Below, one piece after another: positions 5,529 through 11,747 of a stretch of DNA of 11,747 bases (the stretch's first letter is position 1; every line of letters begins with the position of its first letter). The translations under genes were made by a program, and so were the position numbers. The stretch comes from Flavobacteriia bacterium (GTDB lineage Bacteria; Bacteroidota; Bacteroidia; Flavobacteriales; Flavobacteriaceae), in assembly GCA_018500075.1 (NCBI GenBank), contig JAHBAN010000076.1, positions 1 through 11,747 on the forward strand. Direction: 5' to 3'. Under the pieces are notes generated by a model. The model was given only the letters and a program-made list of their open reading frames with translations. It did not search any database and was not told the DNA's origin.

Positions 5529-7043
5529 ATGAATGAAGTGATTGTCAAAGACGGTGTTGAGGAAGAGACGGTTGAGGCCGTTCGCTCGCTTGGGGAGAAG
5601 TATAAATACGGTTGGGAAACCGAGATCGAGATGGAGTATGCGCCGCTCGGGCTTGACGAGGATATTGTGCGTCTGATCTCGGCCAAAAACGAGGAGCCGC
5701 AGTGGATGACCGACTGGCGGCTTGAGGCCTATGCGCGCTGGAGTGGGCAGACCGAGCCGGATTGGGCCATGGTGGATTACCCTGAGATCGACTTTCAGGA
5801 CCAGTATTACTATGCGCGCCCCAAGAGCATGGAGGTCAAGCCGAAGTCTCTGGACGAGGTCGACCCCAAGCTTCTGGCGACCTATGCCAAGCTCGGTATT
5901 CCGCTCAAGGAGCAGATGATTCTGGCCGGGGTGGAGGGCGCCGAAGAGCTGACGGAGGCGCCCCGCAAAGTGGCGGTGGATGCGGTGTTTGACTCTGTGT
6001 CTGTGGGCACGACCTTTCAGAAAGAGCTGATGGATGCGGGGGTTATCTTTTGTTCGATTTCCGAGGCGATCCGCGACCATCCCGAGCTTGTGAAGAAATA
6101 TCTCGGCTCGGTTGTGCCTGTGACGGACAATTATTATGCCACGCTCAATTCGGCGGTTTTCTCGGACGGCTCGTTTGTTTATGTGCCCCCCGGCGTGCGC
6201 TGCCCGATGGAGCTGTCGACCTATTTCAGGATTAATGCCGAGAACACCGGGCAGTTTGAGCGCACGCTGATTATTGCCGATAAGGGCAGCTATGTGAGCT
6301 ATCTTGAGGGCTGCACCGCGCCACAGCGTGACACGAGCCAGCTTCATGCGGCTGTGGTCGAGATCATCATCGAGGAAGATGCCGAGGTGAAATATTCGAC
6401 GGTGCAGAACTGGTATCCGGGCGATGAGACCGGCAAGGGCGGGATTTACAACTTTGTGACCAAGCGCGCCGATTGTCGGGGCGACCGGGCCAAAGTGATG
6501 TGGACGCAGGTGGAAACCGGCTCGGCTGTGACGTGGAAATATCCGAGCTGCATTTTGCGCGGCGATGACAGCCAGGGCGAGTTTTACTCGATTGCCATCA
6601 CCAACAACCACCAGCAGGCCGACACGGGCACGAAGATGATCCATCTGGGCAAGAACACCAAGAGCCGGATTGTCAGCAAAGGGATCAGCGCGGGGGTGGC
6701 ACAGAACACCTATCGCGGGCTTGTCTCGATGCACCCCAAGGCGAAGAACTCGCGCAACTACACCCAGTGCGACAGCCTGCTGATCGGCGACAAATGTGGC
6801 GCCCATACGGTGCCTTATATTGAGGTAAAGAACAATTCGAGCCGGGTGGAGCATGAGGCGACGACATCCAAGGTGGATGACGAGCAGATGTTTTACTGCC
6901 GCCAGCGCGGTATTGGCGAGGAAGAGGCGGTGGCGCTGATTGTCAACGGCTTTGCCAAGGAAGTGTTGCAGGCGCTGCCGATGGAATTTGCCATGGAAGC
7001 GCAGCAGCTTGTGGCGATCAGCCTTGAAGGCTCGGTTGGCTGA
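5529..7043 (+). CDS. sufB: Fe-S cluster assembly scaffold protein SufB
   Basis: A 504-residue core component of the cytoplasmic SufBCD complex, which accepts persulfide sulfur and assembles clusters with SufC and SufD. The product is close to the E. coli length of 495 and highly typical. It has an N-terminal region with YKYGWETEIE (25-34) and the YYYARPKS segment (93-100), then a long beta-helix core. Cys262 (LEGCTAP) corresponds to the sulfur-accepting Cys254 of E. coli. Cys414 (YTQCDSLLIGDKCGAH) corresponds to Cys405, and the acidic residue of VEHEATTSK (E441/E443) to Glu434. The conserved C-terminus is FYCRQRGIGEEEAVALIVNGF (455-475). The ATG at 5529 has an AAGGA ribosome site 8 nt upstream, and the longer open frame starts inside the desulfurase gene. 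It is third in the suf operon. Confidence 0.97.
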   Translation: MNEVIVKDGVEEETVEAVRSLGEKYKYGWETEIEMEYAPLGLDEDIVRLISAKNEEPQWMTDWRLEAYARWSGQTEPDWAMVDYPEIDFQDQYYYARPKSMEVKPKSLDEVDPKLLATYAKLGIPLKEQMILAGVEGAEELTEAPRKVAVDAVFDSVSVGTTFQKELMDAGVIFCSISEAIRDHPELVKKYLGSVVPVTDNYYATLNSAVFSDGSFVYVPPGVRCPMELSTYFRINAENTGQFERTLIIADKGSYVSYLEGCTAPQRDTSQLHAAVVEIIIEEDAEVKYSTVQNWYPGDETGKGGIYNFVTKRADCRGDRAKVMWTQVETGSAVTWKYPSCILRGDDSQGEFYSIAITNNHQQADTGTKMIHLGKNTKSRIVSKGISAGVAQNTYRGLVSMHPKAKNSRNYTQCDSLLIGDKCGAHTVPYIEVKNNSSRVEHEATTSKVDDEQMFYCRQRGIGEEEAVALIVNGFAKEVLQALPMEFAMEAQQLVAISLEGSVG

Positions 7044-7151
7044 TGTTGGGGGCATGGCTCACATATCGCCCGAATGACGGCAGCCTTCTGCCTCATTTGT
7101 GCCGAACTGGCGTGCTAGCTCTGCTGGCGTGCCATGATGTGAGGTATGACC

Positions 7152-7715
7152 ATGTTCAACAAAAGTCTCGACAGCTTCGAGGCGCGTCTCAAGCGCCTTG
7201 CGGCGGAGGGTGCGGGCCAAAGCAGGCTGATGGCGGGCGAGGGCGCGCTCGGCCAGACGCAGATCAGCGCGGGCGCGCTCAAGCGCGCCTCCCGAAGGTC
7301 CGCGCGGGCCAATGGCGCGTGGCTTTGGGCGGTGCCCAGATGGGCGCTGGCCTTCGGGCTGGGGCTGGTGGCGATGGGCGCGGGGCGGCTGTTTGGCTTT
7401 CATGTGCTCGGGCCGCTCATGGGCGAGGAGACGCTGACCATGGCGGCAATGCGCCCTGTGGGCGAGCTTGCGATCGGGCTTGTGGTGCTCCTCACGCTGG
7501 CGATGGCGATCGGCTTTCGCGGCCATATGGCCAAGGGAGCGATGCTTGCGGGCTTGGCTGTGATGGGGCTGGGCGAGGCCGAGCTTGCGGGGCGGCTTCC
7601 CGGTCTTTGGGAGAGCCTGTTTTCGCCCGCTTACGCGGCGCAGGTATTGGGCGAGCGCGGCGGTGTGGCGCAGGAATTGCGCGCGCTGGCCGGCGTTTTG
7701 CACAGCAGCCTCTAA
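7152..7715 (+). CDS. Hypothetical membrane protein between sufB and sufC, 187 aa
   Basis: I do not recognise a named family. The product has a basic, helical cytoplasmic-type N-terminus (about 1-50) with LDSFEARLKRLAAEG, which could form a short coiled coil. Three hydrophobic segments follow: roughly 56-75 (WAVPRWALAFGLGLVAMGAG), 102-120 (GELAIGLVVLLTLAMAIGF) and 126-143 (KGAMLAGLAVMGLGEAEL). The C-terminal tail is polar to amphipathic and contains no cysteines. I prefer the ATG at 7152 over the one at 7146 because the GAGG at 7141-7144 is then 7 nt away. It lies 108 bp after sufB and 122 bp before the next ORF, looser than the rest of the operon. The longer overlapping forward frame (7043-7819) is glycine/arginine-rich shadow. 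Function unknown. Confidence 0.72.
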   Translation: MFNKSLDSFEARLKRLAAEGAGQSRLMAGEGALGQTQISAGALKRASRRSARANGAWLWAVPRWALAFGLGLVAMGAGRLFGFHVLGPLMGEETLTMAAMRPVGELAIGLVVLLTLAMAIGFRGHMAKGAMLAGLAVMGLGEAELAGRLPGLWESLFSPAYAAQVLGERGGVAQELRALAGVLHSSL

Positions 7716-7837
7716 GCCGATCCACTCTTTCTTTTGCGCAGATACGCAGCCTTGCCGGCATCGGCGGGGCTGGTTTGTGCTGTCTGGAGGGGCGGATGGG
7801 CGCCGGTTGTTTCACATGAGAAATGCAGGGTAATACT

Positions 7838-8044
7838 ATGGATTTTATCGAAAAAAACAAAAAGCTGATCGTGCCCGTTGTGGCGGGTGCGCTGCTTGCG
7901 GTGGTGCTCAACTGGGCGGATCTGCCGGCTTGGCTGATCGGCGCTGCGGTTGCGGCGGTTGTGTCGCTGTGGAGCGGCAAGCTGGTTGAGGTCTATGACA
8001 GCAAGATTGCGCCCAAGATCAATCCGCAGCGTGAGGATTTCTGA
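7838..8044 (+). CDS. Small two-helix membrane protein, 68 aa
   Basis: A short hypothetical membrane protein. After a charged MDFIEKNKK start come two hydrophobic stretches, about 10-26 (LIVPVVAGALLAVVLNW) and 30-47 (LPAWLIGAAVAAVVSLWS), then a charged C-terminus ending KINPQREDF. The ATG at 7838 has AGGGT 7 nt upstream and gives this clean N-terminus; an in-frame ATG at 7823 would add five residues but has a poorer ribosome site. The stop is 2 bp before the next start, so it is cotranscribed and probably coupled to the pyruvyl transferase-like gene. There are no cysteines or metal-binding motifs. Function unknown. Confidence 0.72.
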   Translation: MDFIEKNKKLIVPVVAGALLAVVLNWADLPAWLIGAAVAAVVSLWSGKLVEVYDSKIAPKINPQREDF

Positions 8045-8046
8045 GC

Positions 8047-8838
8047 ATGGCCGAGGCGGCGCTCTCTCTTTACTGGTGGAATGCCAAGCCAAATTTTGGC
8101 GACGCGCTGAGCCAGAGTGTGACGGCCTTTGCCGCAGGCCGCCCCGTGGTCCATGCCGCGCCGCGCGCCGCCGAGCTTTTTGCGGTTGGCTCGATTTTGC
8201 AGTTTGCCAAGCGGGTCTGGGGCAATGACACGCGCCCCGCCCATCGCCCTGCGATCTGGGGCACGGGGATGATGGCGCCGCTGAAGACCGATTTTGTCGC
8301 CCATGTGGATATCCATATGCTGCGCGGGCCGATTACTGCCGCTCTTTTGGGCGTAAAGACCGAGGCGTATGGCGACCCCGGTGTGTTGAGCGCCGAGGCC
8401 TTTGGCGCGCGGCCCGAGCGGCACGACAAGATTGGCTTGGTCTTGCATCACAGCCAGCTTGGCGATCCGAGGATCGCAGCACTTTTGAAGGCCGAGGCGG
8501 CTGTGCACTACATTGATGTGCAGGGGCCGGCAGAGACGGTCTGCCGCGAGATCGGCGCCTGTGCGCACGTGATCTCCTCAAGCCTGCATGGGCTGATTGT
8601 GGCAGACAGCTATGGTGTGCCCAACACATGGCTTGATCCGATGCAGCACGCACGGCTGAAATATTACGATTACGGCGCAGGCGTGGGGCGTGTGATGCCC
8701 CTGCCTTTGACACATGACGAGATAGCGGCGGCGCTGCCCCGGCTTGGGACGGGCGATCTGCCCTATGCGAGCGGTATTGCCGAGGCGAAAGACAGACTGA
8801 TTGAGAATTTCCCGGCCCATTTGAAGGCCGGAGCATAA
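8047..8838 (+). CDS. Polysaccharide pyruvyl transferase-family protein
   Basis: A 263-residue member of the polysaccharide pyruvyl transferase family (ExoV/CsaB-like, glycosyltransferase-B-like fold). Members add ketal-linked pyruvate from phosphoenolpyruvate to exopolysaccharide or cell-wall sugars. Visible marks are WWNAKPNFGDALS (10-22), IWGTGMMAP (70-78), the family's MLRGPIT...YGDPGVL block (91-114) and the VISSSLHGLIVADSYGVP block (175-192) with the conserved histidine at 181. The length is slightly short for the family. A GAGGA lies 9 nt upstream of the ATG. Its place between sufB and sufC is odd: no exopolysaccharide genes are nearby and no Fe-S role is known. It may ride on the operon promoter or modify an unrelated substrate. 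The family call is good; the reaction is inferred. Confidence 0.83.
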   Translation: MAEAALSLYWWNAKPNFGDALSQSVTAFAAGRPVVHAAPRAAELFAVGSILQFAKRVWGNDTRPAHRPAIWGTGMMAPLKTDFVAHVDIHMLRGPITAALLGVKTEAYGDPGVLSAEAFGARPERHDKIGLVLHHSQLGDPRIAALLKAEAAVHYIDVQGPAETVCREIGACAHVISSSLHGLIVADSYGVPNTWLDPMQHARLKYYDYGAGVGRVMPLPLTHDEIAAALPRLGTGDLPYASGIAEAKDRLIENFPAHLKAGA

Positions 8839-8866
8839 ATACAGAAGATAAGAGAAAGGCGCGAAA

Positions 8867-9625
8867 ATGTTGGAAATCAAAGACCTGCGGGTCAAACTGG
8901 AAGAAGAAGACAAGCAGATCCTGAAGGGGGTCAACCTGACGGTGGAGGCAGGCAAGGTCCATGCCATTATGGGGCCGAACGGCTCTGGCAAGTCGACGCT
9001 GTCTTATGTTTTGTCCGGCAAAGAGGGCTATGAAGTCACCGGCGGCAGCGCCACGCTGGACGGCGATGATCTGCTTGATCTTGAGCCGGAAGAGCGCGCT
9101 GCACTCGGGCTTTTCCTTGCGTTTCAATATCCGGTCGAGATCCCCGGTGTGGGCAATATGACCTTTCTGCGCACCGCTGTGAACGCGCAGCGCAAGGCGC
9201 GCGGCGAGGAGGAAATGTCGTCAACCGAGTTTCTCAAAGTGATCCGCGCACAGGCCAAAGAGCTTAAGATCGATGCGGAAATGCTCAAGCGTCCGGTCAA
9301 TGTCGGCTTCTCGGGCGGCGAAAAGAAGCGCAACGAGATTTTGCAGATGGCGATGCTTGAGCCGCGGATGTGCATCTTGGATGAGACGGATTCGGGGCTG
9401 GATGTGGACGCGATGAAACTTGTGGCGGATGGCGTGAATGCGCTGCGCAGCGAGGGCCGCGGCTTTCTTGTGATCACCCACTACCAGCGGCTTCTGGACC
9501 ATATCAAGCCTGATGTCGTGCACATCATGGCGGATGGTCGGATCGTCAAGACGGGCGGGCCTGAGCTTGCGCTTGAAGTGGAAAACAACGGCTATGCGGA
9601 TATTCTGGCCGAGGTGGCTGCGTGA
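8867..9625 (+). CDS. sufC: Fe-S cluster assembly ATPase SufC
   Basis: A 252-residue ABC-type ATPase that drives conformational change of the SufB-SufD heterodimer during cluster assembly. It is a soluble cytoplasmic subunit, not a transporter. All nucleotide-binding motifs are present: Walker A GPNGSGKST (36-44), Q-loop FQYPVEIPGV (86-95), signature FSGGEKKRNE (148-157), Walker B MCILDE with catalytic Glu173, D-loop SGLD (176-179) and switch His205 (ITHYQR). The FQYPxEIPGV and SGGEKKRNE variants are SufC-specific. AAAGG lies about 7 nt before the ATG. The start is 28 bp after the pyruvyl transferase-like gene, and the stop overlaps the sufD start in a TGATG junction. Confidence 0.97.
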   Translation: MLEIKDLRVKLEEEDKQILKGVNLTVEAGKVHAIMGPNGSGKSTLSYVLSGKEGYEVTGGSATLDGDDLLDLEPEERAALGLFLAFQYPVEIPGVGNMTFLRTAVNAQRKARGEEEMSSTEFLKVIRAQAKELKIDAEMLKRPVNVGFSGGEKKRNEILQMAMLEPRMCILDETDSGLDVDAMKLVADGVNALRSEGRGFLVITHYQRLLDHIKPDVVHIMADGRIVKTGGPELALEVENNGYADILAEVAA

Positions 9626-10911
9626 TGACTGCGATTTTGAAATCAAAGCAGGCGGCGGCAGAGAGCCGGCTTGATGCGGCGGGTCTGCCCGAGGCGGCGG
9701 GCTGGAGCAGAGCGGCGCGCGAGGAGGCACTTGTGCGGTTGCGCAAAATGGGCCTGCCGTCGCGGCGCGATGAATATTGGAAATACACCCGCCCGGACAC
9801 GCTGACGCAGGCAGAGGCGCCGGAAGCGGCGGTGTTTGCCAGCGATGAAGCGCCGGTGTTTGACAGTTTTGAGCGGCTCAAAATTGTCTTTGTGGACGGT
9901 GTGTTCAGCGCCGAGGAGTCCGATGATCTGGCGCTTGAGGGGATCGAGATTGCCCGGTTGGCCGATCTGGCCGATATCTCTTGGGCGGGCGAGCTTTATG
10001 GCGTGCTTGAGACCAAGGGGCAAAGCCCTGTCGAGCGGCCTTTGGCGGCGCTCAATACGGCGCTGGCCAGTGACGGGGTTTTGATCCGCTGTGTGAGCAC
10101 GCCGAGCAAGCCTGTCAGCCTGATTTATCGCCACGAGAACAGCCGCTCGGACGCTGTTTTGCACCATGTGGTCAAGGTCGAGGCGGGGGCCTCTCTGACG
10201 CTTCTGGAAAACGGGCCGGCGGCGGCGCGGTTTAACAAATGCCTTGAGGCGCGTGTGGCGGATGGGGCGGCATTGCACCATGTGCGCGCGCAGGGACGCG
10301 ACCACGAGCGCCGTGCTGTGACACATATGTTTGTCGAGCTGGGGCGCGAGAGCGTGTTCAAGAGCTTTACCCTGACGGTGAACGGGCGTCTGACGCGCAA
10401 CGAATGTATCATCGAGTTTACCGGCGATGACGCGATTGCCCATGTGGCCGGTGCGGCGCTTGGCGATGGCGATTTTGTGCATGATGACACGGTGTTTATC
10501 ACCCATGACGCGGTGAACTGCGAGAGCCGGCAGGTGTTTAAGAAAGTGCTGCGCAACGGGGCGACAGGCGTGTTCCAAGGCAAGATCCTTGTGCAACCCG
10601 GCGCACAGAAGACCGACGGCTATCAGAAGTCGCAGTCGCTTCTGCTGGATGGCGACAGCCAGTTCTTGGCCAAGCCCGAGCTTGAGATCTATGCCGATGA
10701 TGTGGCTTGCTCGCATGGCTCGACTTCGGGCGCGATTGATGAGGACGCTTTGTTCTATCTGCGCGCACGCGGGGTGCCCCACAATATGGCGACCGATCTG
10801 ATGACACTGGCGTTCCTTGCGGAGGCTGTGGAGGAGATCGAGGATGAGGGCCTGAAGGGCGAGTTGACGGGGCGGCTTGAGGGCTGGCTTCTGCGGCGCG
10901 CGCGCGGCTGA
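9625..10911 (+). CDS. sufD: Fe-S cluster assembly protein SufD
   Basis: A 428-residue partner of SufB in the SufBC2D complex, needed for iron entry during assembly. The N-terminal helical region contains the diagnostic LPSRRDEYWKYT (44-55). The beta-helix core follows, with SRNxxxxxF-type strands and TDGYQKSQSLLLDGDSQF near residues 332-349. The conserved CSHGSTSGAID block places the key histidine at about 364, matching His360 of E. coli SufD. The C-terminal helices (DLMTLAFLAEAVEEI) resemble SufB's. I chose the ATG at 9625, which shares its A with the sufC TGA, over the GTG one codon earlier; GAGG is about 10 nt upstream. It is tightly coupled to sufC. Confidence 0.96.
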   Translation: MTAILKSKQAAAESRLDAAGLPEAAGWSRAAREEALVRLRKMGLPSRRDEYWKYTRPDTLTQAEAPEAAVFASDEAPVFDSFERLKIVFVDGVFSAEESDDLALEGIEIARLADLADISWAGELYGVLETKGQSPVERPLAALNTALASDGVLIRCVSTPSKPVSLIYRHENSRSDAVLHHVVKVEAGASLTLLENGPAAARFNKCLEARVADGAALHHVRAQGRDHERRAVTHMFVELGRESVFKSFTLTVNGRLTRNECIIEFTGDDAIAHVAGAALGDGDFVHDDTVFITHDAVNCESRQVFKKVLRNGATGVFQGKILVQPGAQKTDGYQKSQSLLLDGDSQFLAKPELEIYADDVACSHGSTSGAIDEDALFYLRARGVPHNMATDLMTLAFLAEAVEEIEDEGLKGELTGRLEGWLLRRARG

Positions 10912-10914
10912 TCG

Positions 10915-11412
10915 ATGTCGGTTGTGATGGATATTCTCGCCACATACCGCGGGCCGGCGCAGGTTTTGCGCCGGTTTGCGGCGGCGGGGCAGCGCGAAGA
11001 CCGCGCCATTGCCATTCTGATGGCGGGCTGTGCCATGGTTTTTGTCAGCGACTGGCCGGCGGCGGCGCGGCAGGCCCATCTCGGCGGGCAGGATATCGGG
11101 CTGCTCTTGGGCGGAACGCTGTTTGCCTGGCTGTTTGTCATGCCGCTTGTGCTTTACGCGCTGGCCTTTCTGGTCTGGGGCGGGTTTCGCGCGCTGCGCA
11201 GCAAGGCGCGGCCTTGGGCGCTCAGGCTGGCGCTTTTTTGGGCGCTTTTGGCGGCCTCGCCGCTCATGCTTCTGAGCGGGCTGGTGCGCGGATTTATCGG
11301 CGAGGGCGCCCCACAAATGATCGTTGGGGGGCTTTGGTTCGTAGTGTTTATGTGGTTTTGGATCAGCGGCAGCCTGGCGGCTGCACAGGAAAGTGCCTCT
11401 CATGGTGATTAA
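10915..11412 (+). CDS. Yip1-like integral membrane protein, 165 aa
   Basis: A 165-residue polytopic membrane protein that resembles the Yip1 domain family. In bacteria this family is a loosely characterised set of four-to-five-helix proteins without known enzymatic activity. Hydrophobic stretches are at about 32-46 (AILMAGCAMVFVSDW), 60-90 (two helices around GLLLGGTLFAWLFVMPLVLYALAFLVW), 101-121 (WALRLALFWALLAASPLMLL) and 134-154 (QMIVGGLWFVVFMWFWISGSL). It starts 3 bp after the sufD stop and its end overlaps the next gene by 11 nt. No strong ribosome site precedes the ATG at 10915, so a start at 10927 (MDILATYRGPA) is possible. Nothing in the sequence shows how it would serve Fe-S assembly. 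Confidence 0.8.
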   Translation: MSVVMDILATYRGPAQVLRRFAAAGQREDRAIAILMAGCAMVFVSDWPAAARQAHLGGQDIGLLLGGTLFAWLFVMPLVLYALAFLVWGGFRALRSKARPWALRLALFWALLAASPLMLLSGLVRGFIGEGAPQMIVGGLWFVVFMWFWISGSLAAAQESASHGD

Positions 11413-11747
11413 AGAGCTTGTGATGCGCACGCTGACGCAGCCTGCGGGCGCGGCGGCAGATATTCTCGCCTTTGGCCTGAAGCGCGATGTGCTCTGGCTT
11501 GGGCTTGGGCTTGCGGCGGTGCTGAATGCGCTGTTTTTCTCGGTGAGCTTTCACGGATCGCCGCCGATGCCGCTGGACGGGATCAGCGCGGAAGAAGAGG
11601 CGCAGATGGCGTATTTGCTCGGCTTTCTGGGCAGCCCTGTGCGGGTTGCGCTTGTCTTGGGGCTGTCGCTTGGGATGTCGGTCTTTGCCTTTTTCTTTGC
11701 AGGCAAGCTGCTCGGCGGTCAGGGGCGGCTTCAGGACATTCTGGCGG
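11402..11747 (+). CDS. Second Yip1-like membrane protein, N-terminal part (3' end outside window)
   Basis: An open frame of 115 codons runs to the window edge from the ATG at 11402, inside the end of the preceding gene (11-nt overlap, different frame). The start resembles its neighbour's (helix, then DILAFGLKR), and two hydrophobic segments follow: about 33-49 (LGLGLAAVLNALFFSVS) and 83-103 (RVALVLGLSLGMSVFAFFFAG). The end, GGQGRLQDILA, resembles the loop of Yip1-domain proteins where a GGxG turn precedes the next helix. It is probably a paralogue or partner of the upstream gene and translationally coupled to it. The total length cannot be judged here. Confidence 0.78.
   Translation, partial: MVIKELVMRTLTQPAGAAADILAFGLKRDVLWLGLGLAAVLNALFFSVSFHGSPPMPLDGISAEEEAQMAYLLGFLGSPVRVALVLGLSLGMSVFAFFFAGKLLGGQGRLQDILA

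Noticed and set aside
5403..7055. 550-aa open frame antisense to sufB
   Set aside because: It mirrors the unmistakable sufB gene, has a His/Arg/Leu-rich composition typical of the reverse complement of GC-rich coding DNA, and shows no recognisable domain.
7107..7132. 9-bp direct repeat CTGGCGTGC in the gap after sufB
   Set aside because: It is short, GC-rich and without associated structure, so it is within chance expectation in this composition.
7043..7819. 258-aa forward frame overlapping the 187-aa membrane protein
   Set aside because: Its translation is Gly/Ala/Arg/Cys-rich without hydrophobic or domain structure. The alternative frame from 7152 has a ribosome site and clean membrane helices.
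9643..11430. 595-aa open frame antisense to sufD and the first Yip1-like gene
   Set aside because: It spans two well-supported forward genes and their junction, and its composition is low-complexity Arg/His/Gln-rich; it is a shadow frame.

Overview
The window is chromosomal DNA from an alphaproteobacterium, most likely a Rhodobacteraceae (Roseobacter/Rhodobacter-type) species. The grounds are its high GC content, the protein sequences, an IscR that keeps only one cysteine, and the order iscR - group I cysteine desulfurase - sufB - small membrane ORFs - sufC - sufD. It reads as a coherent chromosomal region: I see no transposase, phage gene, integrase, CRISPR array, tRNA or rRNA.

Left part (1-2056, + strand): the C-terminal 491 residues of the transcription-repair coupling factor Mfd, overlapped by a GTG-started GNAT acetyltransferase. 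A convergent intergenic stretch (2057-2175) follows, packed with GC-rich hairpins. It includes one copy of a 49-bp dispersed element whose inverted second copy lies downstream of iscR.

Middle (2176-3649, - strand): a tightly packed three-gene operon transcribed leftward: an alpha/beta hydrolase, a 78-residue unrecognised protein, and an HD-domain (YfbR/YGK1-like) phosphohydrolase. The genes overlap by 1 and 4 nt.

Right part (3650-11747, + strand): a suf iron-sulfur cluster assembly operon that runs off the right edge. Its promoter region (3684-3725) has a -35/-10 pair overlapped by a sequence resembling the E. coli type 1 IscR site (21/25) and, immediately downstream, an almost perfect Irr/ICE-type palindrome. 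The genes are iscR, a NifS/IscS-type cysteine desulfurase, sufB, a 187-residue membrane protein, a 68-residue membrane protein, a polysaccharide pyruvyl transferase-family protein, sufC, sufD, and two tandem Yip1-like membrane proteins, the second truncated by the window end. The desulfurase would supply sulfur, SufB-SufC-SufD would build the cluster, and IscR and Irr would set expression according to cluster and iron status. The four small membrane proteins and the pyruvyl transferase-like protein have no known Fe-S role, and they are the least explained part of the locus.

No stretch longer than about 300 bases lacks a gene. The largest gaps are 2057-2175, 3650-3819 and 4282-4453, each described below.
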